Shown: positions 53,036-61,357, numbered from the stretch's first letter. The stretch: DNA of 64,000 nt from Bacillota bacterium (GCA_023435705.1 JAEYRH010000016.1:310001-374000); one strand, 5' to 3'. Notes: generated by a model from the letters alone, not told the origin. Numbers and translations are program-made.

Positions 53036-53083
53036 TTAACCGCCCTTTGCCTGATGACACTCAGGCATTAAAAAGCAGGTTAA
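53036..53083 (-). promoter_or_regulatory. Structured 5' leader of uraA
   Basis: Minus strand: outer stem TTAACC/GGTTAA, an asymmetric internal loop (10 and 6 bases), inner stem TGCCTGA/TCAGGCA and a 6-base loop GTGTCA. It ends 3 bases before the AAGGAGG of uraA, so folding could control ribosome access. I cannot match it to a known riboswitch or PyrR site. Confidence 0.55.
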
Positions 53084-53140
53084 GCCATTGGGGGAACAAT
53101 ACCATATCAATTGCCCAGATTACGGCATAATACCACATAT

Positions 53141-53168
53141 AGTATAACCATTCTTTACGAAGTGTCAA
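53141..53168 (-). promoter_or_regulatory. Sigma-A promoter of uraA
   Basis: Minus strand TTGACA, 16-base spacer, TATACT, predicting a leader of about 115 bases. Confidence 0.7.
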
Positions 53169-53235
53169 TAATCCGAAAGGCTAATGTATTATCATTATTT
53201 GATATGGATGCTTATTGTTTGTATGCACACAAAAG

Positions 53236-53280
53236 AAGGTGCGGGTTTCTCCTGCACCAGCCGGATGAACCCCACACCTT
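53236..53280. repeat. Long imperfect hairpin between uraA and the methyltransferase
   Basis: AAGGTG-c-GGG-TT pairs with AA-c-CCC-a-CACCTT around a GC-rich 20-base centre. A possible plus-strand promoter (TTGATA, 17 bases, TATGCA, 53199-53227) would start transcription right at its edge. No T run follows on the plus side. The 53019-53371 gap otherwise holds only the uraA promoter and leader. Confidence 0.45.
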
Positions 53281-53371
53281 ATACAACATCATAACAAAAA
53301 CATCATGATAAGTCTATTTCTTTTTGATTTTCAATGTAAGATTGATACTATAAACTTGAGGAGGTTATGGT

Positions 53372-54136
53372 ATGAACCATCCGAATTCAGACTGGTACAG
53401 AAGGATCTGGAGCCTCGACATCAAGGGTGATTCCTGGGTGGAACAGACAGCCAAGCAAGTGGCCTTCATTGTGGACATTTTGCAGCTGAGGGGCGGCGAA
53501 CGAGTCCTCGACCTGGCCTGCGGCTATGGTAGGCACAGCCTTGAACTGGCGCGAAGAGGGTTCCATGTGGTTGGCGTGGATATCACAGAATGCTATATTG
53601 CCGACGCAAGGAAGTCGGCAGAGGCAGAAGGGCTCAATGCCACTTTTGTGCAATCAGACATCAGGGATGTTTCATTTTGTGAGGAGTTTGACGTGGTGCT
53701 GAATCTGGCGGATGGGGCAATTGGCTATCTGGAGAATGATGAGGAGAATCATAAAATCTTCGAGGTGATCGCCGGAGCCCTGAGGCCTGGCGGTAAAAGC
53801 CTGATCGACATCTGCAGCCGGGAGCATGCCGAGATGCACTTCCCCAAAAAACACTGGGAAATCGGAAGCCACGGAATTTCATTGCCTTCGTTTGAATACA
53901 ACGCGGCATCGAAACGGATGCTGTATGGCGGGTTTGGCATTCGGTTCGGCGAAATCGCAATGCCGCCCGAAAGCATCGAGGCCCACTCTTCCACGAGGCT
54001 CTACAGTTATCAGGAAATCATGGAGATCTTTGACGAACTCGGTATGAATACCGTCGCAGGATATGGTGATTATGATATGTCCGTGCCCCTGCACAACAAA
54101 TGCCTGCAACAAGTGATCCTGTCGGTGAAACGGTGA
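53372..54136 (+). CDS. Class I SAM-dependent methyltransferase
   Basis: 254 residues. SAM motif I VLDLACGYGRHSLELARRG, acidic post-I VVGVDIT, motif II-like FDVVLNLADGAIGYL and motif III LRPGGKSLIDI. The substrate is unknown. GAGGAGGTTATGGT precedes the ATG. It is transcribed against the pth gene that follows, with 6 bases between the stops, and no nearby gene suggests a substrate. Confidence 0.87.
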   Translation: MNHPNSDWYRRIWSLDIKGDSWVEQTAKQVAFIVDILQLRGGERVLDLACGYGRHSLELARRGFHVVGVDITECYIADARKSAEAEGLNATFVQSDIRDVSFCEEFDVVLNLADGAIGYLENDEENHKIFEVIAGALRPGGKSLIDICSREHAEMHFPKKHWEIGSHGISLPSFEYNAASKRMLYGGFGIRFGEIAMPPESIEAHSSTRLYSYQEIMEIFDELGMNTVAGYGDYDMSVPLHNKCLQQVILSVKR

Positions 54137-54142
54137 TCGCGT

Positions 54143-54703
54143 TTATTTGTTGTACCGCTGCATTGCCTTTTCCGGTCCGAACCGCACAATGGCATCGATG
54201 GCCTCTGAAGCCCGGGTTGCAGCTTCTGCGAGAAGTGTAAGCTCCTCCCCCATTGGCTTTCCCAACACATAATCAACGGTGTCAACGCCATCAGGAGGGG
54301 TCCCGATACCGATCCGCACCCGGATGAAATCCTCAGAGCCCAATTCCCCCACAATGGATTTCATACCGTTGTGGGTGCCGGGCCCACCCTTCAGGCGGAT
54401 GCGGATCTTGCCCACAGGCAGGTCCATGTCATCATAAACTACGATCAACTCGGATATATCAGCTTTGAGACCCCGCAGTGCGTCGGTAAGGCTCATGCCG
54501 CTCAAATTCATATAGGTGGTGGGCTTGATAAGCGCCACCGCGTCGCCTGCCGCACTGCCATGCGCAAAATAGCCACGGTAGCGCTCTGACCGGAAAGAGA
54601 GCTTCCACAGCCGCGCAAGCTCGTCCACCGCCCAATAGCCCAGGTTGTGGCGTGTTTTTTCATATTGTATGCCGGGGTTTCCCAGGCCGGCGATCAGGTA
54701 CAT
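54143..54703 (-). CDS. pth: Peptidyl-tRNA hydrolase
   Basis: 186-residue enzyme that recycles peptidyl-tRNA dropped from ribosomes. GLGNPGIQYEKTRHNLGYW contains the catalytic His19; KPTTYMNLSG, VVYDDMDLP and KGGPGTHNGMKSI are the other family blocks. Its start overlaps the HAD gene stop by 10 bases. In spore formers pth is usually followed by mfd; here that link is broken by the methyltransferase, permease and pyrophosphatase. Confidence 0.97.
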   Translation of the reverse strand: MYLIAGLGNPGIQYEKTRHNLGYWAVDELARLWKLSFRSERYRGYFAHGSAAGDAVALIKPTTYMNLSGMSLTDALRGLKADISELIVVYDDMDLPVGKIRIRLKGGPGTHNGMKSIVGELGSEDFIRVRIGIGTPPDGVDTVDYVLGKPMGEELTLLAEAATRASEAIDAIVRFGPEKAMQRYNK

Positions 54704-55419
54704 AAATACCCCCGGATAAACTCCAATAAATCCGCGTATTTCCCTTTGTGATCACACCTGTATTCCAAACCCTCCGGAATGATTGCATGATCCAGCAGCA
54801 GGAATGTCTCCATGCCCATCTCTGTGGGGGCGGGCAGGTCTTCACGGGCATCGTTGCCAATCATGATGCACTCCCCCGCTGTCAACCCGAGATTGCCAAG
54901 GATCTCCTCAAAGTAGAGCCGATGGGGCTTGGCTGCGTGATACTGCTCATACGTCGTGATGTGCTCGAAGTCATCCGGCTTAATCCCGGCCCACACCACT
55001 CGCTTCTCAATGGCAACACGGGGAAACATGGGGCTGGTGGCCAGGATGAGCCTGAGGCCCGTGCGTTTGGCTTCGGCAATGATCTCCGGCACCAAGGGTT
55101 CTGCCGGCGTGAGGGTTTGCAGCCGGTCAAACGCACTGCTCCGGTAATACTCATCAAAGATTGCCTCGGAAGTCTGCCGGGAGATACCGCTCAGCCTCTC
55201 AAAAGCTACCCAAAACACTTGCTCCAGAGTTTGCTCAGGACTGGTGGACTTTACCATCGCATAGGAGCCCTTTAAAATGCTATCGGCAATCATGCGGGGA
55301 TCGCCAAGCGACTTGCCTGCGGCAGAGATTTCCGGCAGATAAGCCCGCACAAACTCCTCCCGGTCCATCGGCAGCAATGTGCCGTCCAGGTCAAACAACA
55401 GCGCCTTTTTTGGGATCAC
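54694..55419 (-). CDS. HAD family hydrolase
   Basis: 241 residues. Motif I FDLDGTLLPMD, motif II ILATSP, motif III lysine AKPHRLYFEEIL, motif IV MIGNDAREDLPAPTEMG. The long helical cap (about residues 20-95) marks a C1-type HAD. Substrate unknown. The start is a GTG that overlaps the prs stop (GTGA). It occupies the place of ctc (ribosomal protein L25) between prs and pth in Bacillus. Confidence 0.88.
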   Translation of the reverse strand: MIPKKALLFDLDGTLLPMDREEFVRAYLPEISAAGKSLGDPRMIADSILKGSYAMVKSTSPEQTLEQVFWVAFERLSGISRQTSEAIFDEYYRSSAFDRLQTLTPAEPLVPEIIAEAKRTGLRLILATSPMFPRVAIEKRVVWAGIKPDDFEHITTYEQYHAAKPHRLYFEEILGNLGLTAGECIMIGNDAREDLPAPTEMGMETFLLLDHAIIPEGLEYRCDHKGKYADLLEFIRGYLCT

Positions 55420-56417
55420 TCCAGGTCCTCCTTGCGGGGTAATGTGATGGGCCGGATCATCGTGGGTGTGCGCGTGAACAGCGAGCTCACCGGCAGATCC
55501 TCATAGATGCGCTCAATGGCTTCGGCAAACACCCGGGCCACAGACAGCACCTTGATTTTAGCAAGCCGTTTTTCGGCGCTCAGTGGGATGGTGTTTGTGA
55601 CAGCAAGCTCCTTGATCGGCGAATTCTCGATGCGTTCTATTGCTGGGCCTGATAGCACACCGTGGGTGCAACAGGCATACACGTCCTTCGCCCCCCGTTC
55701 CATCAGCGCCACCGCGCCGTTCACAATTGTGCCGGCGGTGTCGATCATATCGTCAAACAGGATGACCCGCTTGCCCTTCACCTCACCAATGAGGTTCATC
55801 ACCTCAGCTACATTGGCTCTTGGGCGCCGTTTGTCAATAATGGCAAGCGGCGCGTTGATCTGCTCGGCAAATGCCCTGGCGCGGGTGACCGAACCCAGAT
55901 CGGGAGAAACCACCACAACATCCTCACCGATACACCGGCACTCGCGGTAATGCTCCACAAGCGTGGGCATGCCCAGCATGTGATCCACCGGGATGTTGAA
56001 AAAACCTTGGATCTGAAGCGCGTGCAAATCCATCGTGAGCACCCGGTCAGTGCCGGCGGCTGCAATGAGGTCGGCCACAAGCTTGGCGGTGATCGGGTCG
56101 CGGGCTTTGGCCTTTCTGTCCTGTCGGGCATACCCATAATATGGGATCACCGCCGTGATTCGCCCCGCAGAAGCCCGCCGGAAGGAGTCGATCATGATGA
56201 GCAACTCCATGAGGTTGTCGTTGACCGGTGTGCAGGTGGATTGAACCACAAACACATCGCAGCCACGTACCGTCTCAAAGGTGTTGACCGATATCTCGCC
56301 ATCACTGAAACGCCCCACGGCAATCTGGCCCATCGGAAGGCCCAACACCTCCGCGATTTCATTGGCCAAAGCCGTATTTGAATTGCCCGTGAAGATCTTG
56401 ATGTTGCCGTAACGCAT
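55416..56417 (-). CDS. prs: Ribose-phosphate pyrophosphokinase
   Basis: Makes PRPP from ribose 5-phosphate and ATP for nucleotide, histidine and NAD synthesis. 333 aa. The flexible-loop YYGYARQDRKAKARDPITAKL, the metal site MDLHALQIQGFF and the PRPP site VILFDDMIDTAGTI are intact. AGGGGAG precedes the ATG at 56417. It lies directly after glmU, as in Bacillus. Confidence 0.97.
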   Translation of the reverse strand: MRYGNIKIFTGNSNTALANEIAEVLGLPMGQIAVGRFSDGEISVNTFETVRGCDVFVVQSTCTPVNDNLMELLIMIDSFRRASAGRITAVIPYYGYARQDRKAKARDPITAKLVADLIAAAGTDRVLTMDLHALQIQGFFNIPVDHMLGMPTLVEHYRECRCIGEDVVVVSPDLGSVTRARAFAEQINAPLAIIDKRRPRANVAEVMNLIGEVKGKRVILFDDMIDTAGTIVNGAVALMERGAKDVYACCTHGVLSGPAIERIENSPIKELAVTNTIPLSAEKRLAKIKVLSVARVFAEAIERIYEDLPVSSLFTRTPTMIRPITLPRKEDLE

Positions 56418-56419
56418 GG

Positions 56420-57784
56420 TTACTCCCCTTTCCTGCGTTTGGAAACCCAACCCTCCTTGTTCGTCTGCCGTGCGCGGGCAATGGCCAACGCATCTTCCGG
56501 CACATCCTCTGTGATTGTGCTGCCGGCAGCGGTGTAGCCGTTTTTGCCCACCTTTACCGGTGCTACCAGGTTGGTGTTGCAGCCAATGAACGCGCCATCT
56601 TCCACGATGGTGCGAAATTTGTTTCTGCCGTCATAATTACTGAATACAACACCACAGCTTAGGTTAACATCTTTTCCCACATCAGCGTCACCTACATAAG
56701 TCAGGTGCGAGATCTTGGTGCCGTCACCAATGTTGGAATTCTTGATCTCCACAAAATCACCGATCTTGATATGATTGCCCACATGGCTGCCAGGCCGCAG
56801 ATAAGCGAACGGGCCCACATGGCAAGCCTCCCCCACCGTGGCGCTCGTGAGCACCGACGAAGCCACCTCTGTGCCATTGCCCACAGTGCTTTTCGCAATC
56901 CGATTGTTGGGAAGCAACACGCAGCCCTCGCCGATAGTGGAGCCTGCCTCTAGCACGTTGCCGGGGTAGATCACGGTGTCACGACCAATGGCGACATCGA
57001 AGTCAATGTAGGTATTGTCCGGATCGAGTATCGTCACACCGTTTAGCAGATGAATGCGGTTGATCCTCCTTCGCAGCACCGCCGCAGCCTGGGCAAGTTG
57101 GGCCCTGTCATTGACACCCATGCCCTCCTCGGGCTCGCCCTGCACACCCATCACCTTGCCGCCCATGTTGGCGATGATTGCGATGGCATCGGTGAGGTAA
57201 TATTCCTTCTGGTCGTTGTTGCAATCCAGTCTGTCCAACGCAAAAAGCAGCATATCCTTGTGGAAGCAGTAGGCCCCGGCGTTCACCTCGCGGATGGCGC
57301 GCTGCTCCTCCGTGGCGTCACGGTGCTCCACGATCATTTTCACATCACCATATTCGTCACGAACGATGCGGCCATAACCGGTGGGGTCGTCTGCAACGGT
57401 ATAGAGCACCGCCGCGTCCTGCTTGCGCACTGTGACGCACTCCGCCAGCCGTTTCAATGTTTCCGGCCTTACCAGCGGCATGTCACCGCAGGTGATCAAA
57501 ACACATTCGGCGCTTTCAATTTCACTTCGGGCCATTATCACGGCGTGGCCGGTGCCCTTTTGCTCGGCCTGCACTGCGAAGGACAAGCCCCTGCCCTCCA
57601 AGGCCTTGATGATAACCTCTCTGCCATGACCTACGACCAGCGTAGGGGTGTCATCCAGTTCACCCACCGCACCAATGGCCCATTCCACCATTGACCGGCC
57701 GCACAGGGTGTGCAGCACCTTGGGCGTAGCGCTTTTCATACGTTTACCCTCGCCGGCAGCAAGGATTAGCGATTTGATCTTCAT
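56420..57784 (-). CDS. glmU: Bifunctional GlcNAc-1-P uridyltransferase / GlcN-1-P acetyltransferase
   Basis: Makes UDP-GlcNAc for peptidoglycan. 454 aa. N-terminal nucleotidyltransferase: LILAAGEGKRMKSATPKVLH, GTGHAVIMA, TCGDMPLV. C-terminal left-handed beta-helix with hexapeptide repeats from about residue 255, including HVGPFAYLRPGSHVG and HLTYVGDADVG (acetyltransferase site). The ATG at 57784 overlaps the purR stop as ATGA. The purR-glmU-prs order is conserved in spore formers; spoVG and yabJ, usually in between, are absent. Confidence 0.97.
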   Translation of the reverse strand: MKIKSLILAAGEGKRMKSATPKVLHTLCGRSMVEWAIGAVGELDDTPTLVVGHGREVIIKALEGRGLSFAVQAEQKGTGHAVIMARSEIESAECVLITCGDMPLVRPETLKRLAECVTVRKQDAAVLYTVADDPTGYGRIVRDEYGDVKMIVEHRDATEEQRAIREVNAGAYCFHKDMLLFALDRLDCNNDQKEYYLTDAIAIIANMGGKVMGVQGEPEEGMGVNDRAQLAQAAAVLRRRINRIHLLNGVTILDPDNTYIDFDVAIGRDTVIYPGNVLEAGSTIGEGCVLLPNNRIAKSTVGNGTEVASSVLTSATVGEACHVGPFAYLRPGSHVGNHIKIGDFVEIKNSNIGDGTKISHLTYVGDADVGKDVNLSCGVVFSNYDGRNKFRTIVEDGAFIGCNTNLVAPVKVGKNGYTAAGSTITEDVPEDALAIARARQTNKEGWVSKRRKGE

Positions 57785-58620
57785 GTCTTCACCTCGTTGT
57801 TGATTTCCAGCCACACACTGGGCTGTACATCCACGACTCGCAATAGTTCATCCACATTGTGCAGCGTCATCAGCGACCGGTAATCCCCCATCAGTTTCTG
57901 CGAAGGCTCCACCGTGGACATCACCACCGCCGTGCCCAATACCTCCACGTTGAATTCCTTCATCATGTCAGCAAGACCACGGGCGGTGCCGCCGCCTTTC
58001 ATGAAATCATCCACAATGAGCACCCGCTGGCCCTCGCGAATGTATCGCTTGGGCAGCGACATTGTCTGGATCCGGCGCATGGAGCCGGTCACATAATTGA
58101 TTGTGACCACTGAACCATCGGTTATCGTGGCATCGCGCCGGGCAATGATCAAGGGCACACCCAGATATTTCGCCGTCATCAGTGCTACCGGAATGCCCTT
58201 TGTTTCCACGGTAAGCACAAAGTCCGGCTGGCTTTCGGCATACCACTGGCTGATGATCTCCGCCATCCGTGAAACCACAGTGGGGTCGCTCAACAGGTCC
58301 AGCATATACAGGAACCCACCGGGAAGGATGCGGCCCGGATCCTCCAGTTGGCGGCACAGGCGCTTGATGAATGCCAGTGATTCCCGCGGCTGGGGCAGTG
58401 GCAGGTAAAGCACGCCGCCGGATGCGCCCGCCACAGTTTTCAATGTGCCGAGGCCGTAGTTTTCCAGCGCATCGCGGGCGATATCGATGTCTTCACTGAT
58501 CGTGGATTTGGCCGAACCGAACAGGTCGCTGAAATAAGTCAATGTGTAGCTTTTGTTGGGAGTGCTGGAAAGGATCTTGATCATAGCGCCGATGCGTTCG
58601 TTGCGTTTGACCTTGTCCAA
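57781..58620 (-). CDS. purR: Purine operon repressor PurR (Bacillus type)
   Basis: 279 residues: an N-terminal winged helix (KRNERIGAMIKILSSTPNKSYTLTYFSDLFGSAKSTISEDI in parts) followed by a PRPP-binding phosphoribosyltransferase-like domain with VLIVDDFMKGGGTARGLADMM. PRPP relieves repression. It is unrelated to the LacI-type PurR of enterics. The start is a TTG at 58620, 8 bases after GGAGG; there is no ATG within the conserved N-terminus. A PurBox lies in its own leader. Confidence 0.95.
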   Translation of the reverse strand: MDKVKRNERIGAMIKILSSTPNKSYTLTYFSDLFGSAKSTISEDIDIARDALENYGLGTLKTVAGASGGVLYLPLPQPRESLAFIKRLCRQLEDPGRILPGGFLYMLDLLSDPTVVSRMAEIISQWYAESQPDFVLTVETKGIPVALMTAKYLGVPLIIARRDATITDGSVVTINYVTGSMRRIQTMSLPKRYIREGQRVLIVDDFMKGGGTARGLADMMKEFNVEVLGTAVVMSTVEPSQKLMGDYRSLMTLHNVDELLRVVDVQPSVWLEINNEVKT

Positions 58621-58638
58621 GCAGTTCCCCTCCTTTTT

Positions 58639-58654
58639 CCGAATGTTCGGGATT
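58639..58654 (-). promoter_or_regulatory. PurBox operator in the purR leader
   Basis: Minus strand AATCCCGAACATT (58642-58654) matches AWWWCCGAACWWT at 12 of 13 positions, and the overlapping CCGAACATTCGG is a near-palindrome. It lies between the -10 and the ribosome site of purR. Confidence 0.65.
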
Positions 58655-58662
58655 GCAGATTC

Positions 58663-58668
58663 ATTATA
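58663..58668 (-). promoter_or_regulatory. Probable -10 box of purR
   Basis: TATAAT on the minus strand about 43 bases before the TTG start. The -35 17 bases upstream, TGGCAA, is poor. Confidence 0.5.
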
Positions 58669-58882
58669 GTACGTGGTTTCTATTATTGCCAGAGTTTTTC
58701 CAAACATGGATATGGACATTTCCACTACGGAGGCCTGACCATATCGTCAACAAGCCCTAGGCAGACTCTACGTACAGATAACGCAAGAAGCAATTGGTAA
58801 CGGAAGAAACAACGCACCCTTACTATTTCCAAAAACACAGGAAAGGTGAATCATGCAGGTCAGCAATGTGCATAAATAGATT

Positions 58883-58930
58883 GTAAATGGGCAGGATCGG
58901 GCTCCGCTTCACCTGCTCTGCATCATTTAC
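58883..58930 (-). terminator. Possible terminator hairpin after the 52-aa protein
   Basis: Nested arms GTAAATG/CATTTAC and GCAGG/CCTGC around a 16-base GC-rich centre; the outer arm covers the stop codon of the small gene. No clear T run. In the remaining 58669-58882 I see nothing beyond the purR promoter region. Confidence 0.35.
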
Positions 58931-59085
58931 TTTTGATTCAGGTTACGAACAAACGCCTGGAGATGCTCAAGAGATGTGAATTTGATACCGCTTTGCTCAA
59001 TGGTTTCCTGCAACGCAGAGGGCAGCGATGCAAAAAAACGCTTCATGTCGGGAGTGGTGAACGGATTGTTTTCCATAGACATCAT
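58927..59085 (-). CDS. Small conserved helical protein, unknown function
   Basis: 52 residues: opens MMSMENNPFTTPDMKRFFA, then SLPSALQETIEQSGIKFTSL and a short amphipathic end. Short proteins of this pattern (NPF..P..K.FF..LP..VQE.IEQSG) occur in many Clostridia, so I regard it as real. GAGGTGGTA precedes the first of two adjacent ATGs (59085 or 59082). It is divergent from murC. No function is known to me. Confidence 0.72.
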   Translation of the reverse strand: MMSMENNPFTTPDMKRFFASLPSALQETIEQSGIKFTSLEHLQAFVRNLNQK

Positions 59086-59189
59086 TACCACCTCAAGATA
59101 AGTATTTGCGGATGCAGTGGTTTTTATTCGAAACTGAGAATCATCAGTGAATGATAACCAGTGTTGACAATTGGCTGCTGGTGAAAACA

Positions 59190-59219
59190 TTGATACCGCG
59201 GCAAATCTTGGAGTATAAT
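59190..59219 (+). promoter_or_regulatory. Sigma-A promoter of murC
   Basis: TTGATA, 18-base spacer, TATAAT on the plus strand, about 33 bases before the murC start. Confidence 0.7.
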
Positions 59220-59252
59220 ACTTTGGGCCTGATTTGAGCCCGGAGGGTGTTT

Positions 59253-60626
59253 ATGCGGAAAACTGGCATTGACGAAAAGAAAGTGCACTTTATTGGAATC
59301 GGCGGCATTAGTATGAGCGGCCTGGCAATGATCCTGATGACCTGGGGCATCCCGGTGTCAGGATCTGATCGCAGCGATTCTGCGGTTGTGGAGCGTCTGA
59401 GGAAGATGGGAGCAGACGTGTTCATCGGCCATAAGGCCGGCCAACATGAGGGTGCTTCTTTGGTTGTATATACTTCAGCTATACCTGACAGCAACGAGGA
59501 GCTTGCGGCAGCCAGGGCTTCCGGTGTGCCGGTGATCCGCCGTGCAGAACTGCTCAAAATGATCATGGATCAATATGACAAGTCCATTGGTATCACCGGT
59601 GCCCACGGTAAAACAACCTGCACATCGATGACCGCCACGATTCTTTATAAATGCGGCAAGAACCCAACGATCCACATTGGTGCAGGCCTGCCCCTGATTG
59701 GCGGAAGCGTACGTGTGGGCGGCAGTGAAATCTTCGTGACCGAGGCAGATGAGTACAAGGAAAGCTTTTTGGCCTTCCCCCCCACTGTGGCCGTAATCCT
59801 CAACATCGACGCAGACCATCTGGATTATTACCGCGACATAGACCATATTACGGACAGCTTTGCACATTATGTGGCAATGCTGCCGGAGGATGGCTTCTGC
59901 ATCGTAAATGGCGACGATGTGCGGGCGGTCAGCTTGCTGAAAAACGCCAGATGCCCTTCCATGACCTTCGGTTTGGGTGAAGGCTGCGATTGGCGTGCGT
60001 GTGAAATCAAAGCAGACGAGCATGGCGGACACAGCTTCGACCTGATCCACAACGGTGAATTCCAATGCAGGGTTGCTTTATCCATCCCCGGCCGGCATCA
60101 TGTGTATAACGCGCTGGCAGCCATCGCAGCATCCAGCCTTTGTGGTGTAGATTCCCAATGCGCTGCGGAGCAGCTGGCTGACTTCAAAGGGGCCGACAGG
60201 AGATTCCAGCTCATCGGAGAAATCGGTGGCGCGACCGTTTATCACGATTATGCCCACCACCCCGCCGAGATCCGTGCGACAATGGACGCAGCTTCCCTGC
60301 TGCCGCATAATCGGCTGTGGCTCGTCTTTCAGCCACACACTTTCACGCGGACAAAGGCGCTGTTCAATGATTTTGCAGCTTCCTTTGACAAGGCGGACAA
60401 GGTAGTGCTGCTGGACATCTATGCCGCCAGAGAAGACAACCCCGGTGACGTTTCCAGCCAGGCGCTTTGCGAAGCAACCAACCAGCGCGACGGCCTGGGC
60501 CGCTGCCGTCATGCCGCCAGCTTTGAGGAGGCCGCCGCCATCGTGAAAGCCGAGCGACAACCTGGTGACTTGATTTTCACAGTAGGCGCTGGCGATGTGG
60601 ATAAGCTGAGCGAGAAGCTGCTATAA
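59253..60626 (+). CDS. murC: UDP-N-acetylmuramate-L-alanine ligase
   Basis: Adds the first amino acid of the peptidoglycan stem peptide. 457 aa. N-terminal FIGIGGISMSGLAMIL, central ATP site ITGAHGKTTCTSM, conserved EADEYKESFL and the C-terminal domain with HDYAHHPAEIRATMDAA. The ATG at 59253 is six bases after GGAGG; a GTG two codons earlier lies inside the ribosome site. It stands alone, convergent with yabQ. Confidence 0.97.
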   Translation: MRKTGIDEKKVHFIGIGGISMSGLAMILMTWGIPVSGSDRSDSAVVERLRKMGADVFIGHKAGQHEGASLVVYTSAIPDSNEELAAARASGVPVIRRAELLKMIMDQYDKSIGITGAHGKTTCTSMTATILYKCGKNPTIHIGAGLPLIGGSVRVGGSEIFVTEADEYKESFLAFPPTVAVILNIDADHLDYYRDIDHITDSFAHYVAMLPEDGFCIVNGDDVRAVSLLKNARCPSMTFGLGEGCDWRACEIKADEHGGHSFDLIHNGEFQCRVALSIPGRHHVYNALAAIAASSLCGVDSQCAAEQLADFKGADRRFQLIGEIGGATVYHDYAHHPAEIRATMDAASLLPHNRLWLVFQPHTFTRTKALFNDFAASFDKADKVVLLDIYAAREDNPGDVSSQALCEATNQRDGLGRCRHAASFEEAAAIVKAERQPGDLIFTVGAGDVDKLSEKLL

Positions 60627-60651
60627 GTAGTCAGTAGTCAGTAGTCAGTAG
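60627..60651. repeat. Heptanucleotide tandem repeat
   Basis: GTAGTCA repeated three times plus GTAG, starting two bases after the murC stop; a related single copy (CAGTAGTC) occurs at about 38717 between cobU and cobT. Confidence 0.8.
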
Positions 60652-60676
60652 AGCATGCATTGCGGATGCACTACTG
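60646..60676 (+). terminator. Probable terminator after murC
   Basis: CAGTAG-a-GCAT / ATGC-a-CTACTG stem with a 9-base loop, followed by GCTATTCTTATTT. It may also serve yabQ in the other direction. One arm starts inside the heptanucleotide repeat. Confidence 0.5.
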
Positions 60677-60683
60677 GCTATTC

Positions 60684-61061
60684 TTATTTAAACAGAATCT
60701 GATAGAGTTTTGTGCTCCTGAAACGGCTCCACTGCCTATGGGCCCACTGCCTGATTTTCTGATGAGCCCATTTTACGAACTTACCAGGGCCAAGGAACCA
60801 CAACGCAGCACCAAGCGCAAACCCCAGCACGTCGAAATAGCGGAACTCACCATCGCAGGCAACCCAGAGCAGCGCAAACAGGAATGCTGTGCCTACGATC
60901 CAATAAAGGATGTCAAAGAATATGGCCATCACCCGCCGACCCCTGAGAAACCGCCGGGTGATGTCCAGGATATCATAAAGCATGCCAAGCACGATGCCGC
61001 CGTAGATCGTGAACAAAAACACCCAAGGCTGGTTGCTGGTCTCGAAGATCGCTGTGCCCAT
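60684..61061 (-). CDS. yabQ: Spore cortex biosynthesis protein YabQ
   Basis: 125-residue membrane protein with three to four hydrophobic helices. FLFTIYGGIVLGMLYDILDITRRFLRGRR, FFDILYWIVGTAFLFALLW and DGEFRYFDVLGFALGAALWF (each in parts) match the YabQ pattern. YabQ is needed for cortex formation in Bacillus. It follows yabP with 2 bases between, which supports the call. The divIC gene usually found downstream is replaced by the convergent murC. Confidence 0.88.
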   Translation of the reverse strand: MGTAIFETSNQPWVFLFTIYGGIVLGMLYDILDITRRFLRGRRVMAIFFDILYWIVGTAFLFALLWVACDGEFRYFDVLGFALGAALWFLGPGKFVKWAHQKIRQWAHRQWSRFRSTKLYQILFK

Positions 61062-61063
61062 GG

Positions 61064-61357
61064 CTATTTGAACAGCTTGGAAAAGAACCCGCCGCCACTC
61101 TCACTTTGCTCAGCGCTTCCGGAGTAAGCAATGCCGTTCACGCTGCCCTCAATGATCAGCTGCCCCTCCTCCAGATTGAGCCGGGTAATGTGCAAATCGG
61201 CTCCTGTCAATGTAACATAGCCGCTGTCTGTCTGGAAGTTCACTTCATCCTCATTAAAATTATCCACATCCTCCACACCGGTGATGACCACCCTTTCCCG
61301 GTTGTCGATGTGGATTGCGTGGGCGCGAATGGGCTTGGCTACTTTCTTCTCATCCAT
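61064..61357 (-). CDS. yabP: Sporulation protein YabP
   Basis: 97 residues: IDNRERVVITGVEDVDNFNEDEVNFQTDSGYVTLTGADLHITRLNLEEGQLIIEGSVNGIAYS (seen in parts) is the YabP/YqfC-type beta domain. The last 18 residues (SGGGFFSKLFK end) form an extra tail. In Bacillus yabP and yabQ follow yabO (rqcP) and act in coat/cortex assembly. Here the pair is intact but about 39 kb from rqcP. AGGAG lies before the ATG. Confidence 0.9.
   Translation of the reverse strand: MDEKKVAKPIRAHAIHIDNRERVVITGVEDVDNFNEDEVNFQTDSGYVTLTGADLHITRLNLEEGQLIIEGSVNGIAYSGSAEQSESGGGFFSKLFK

Noticed and set aside
53111..53308. 65-codon open frame in the uraA/methyltransferase gap
   Set aside because: No ribosome site, overlaps the uraA promoter and the hairpin, and no coding look.
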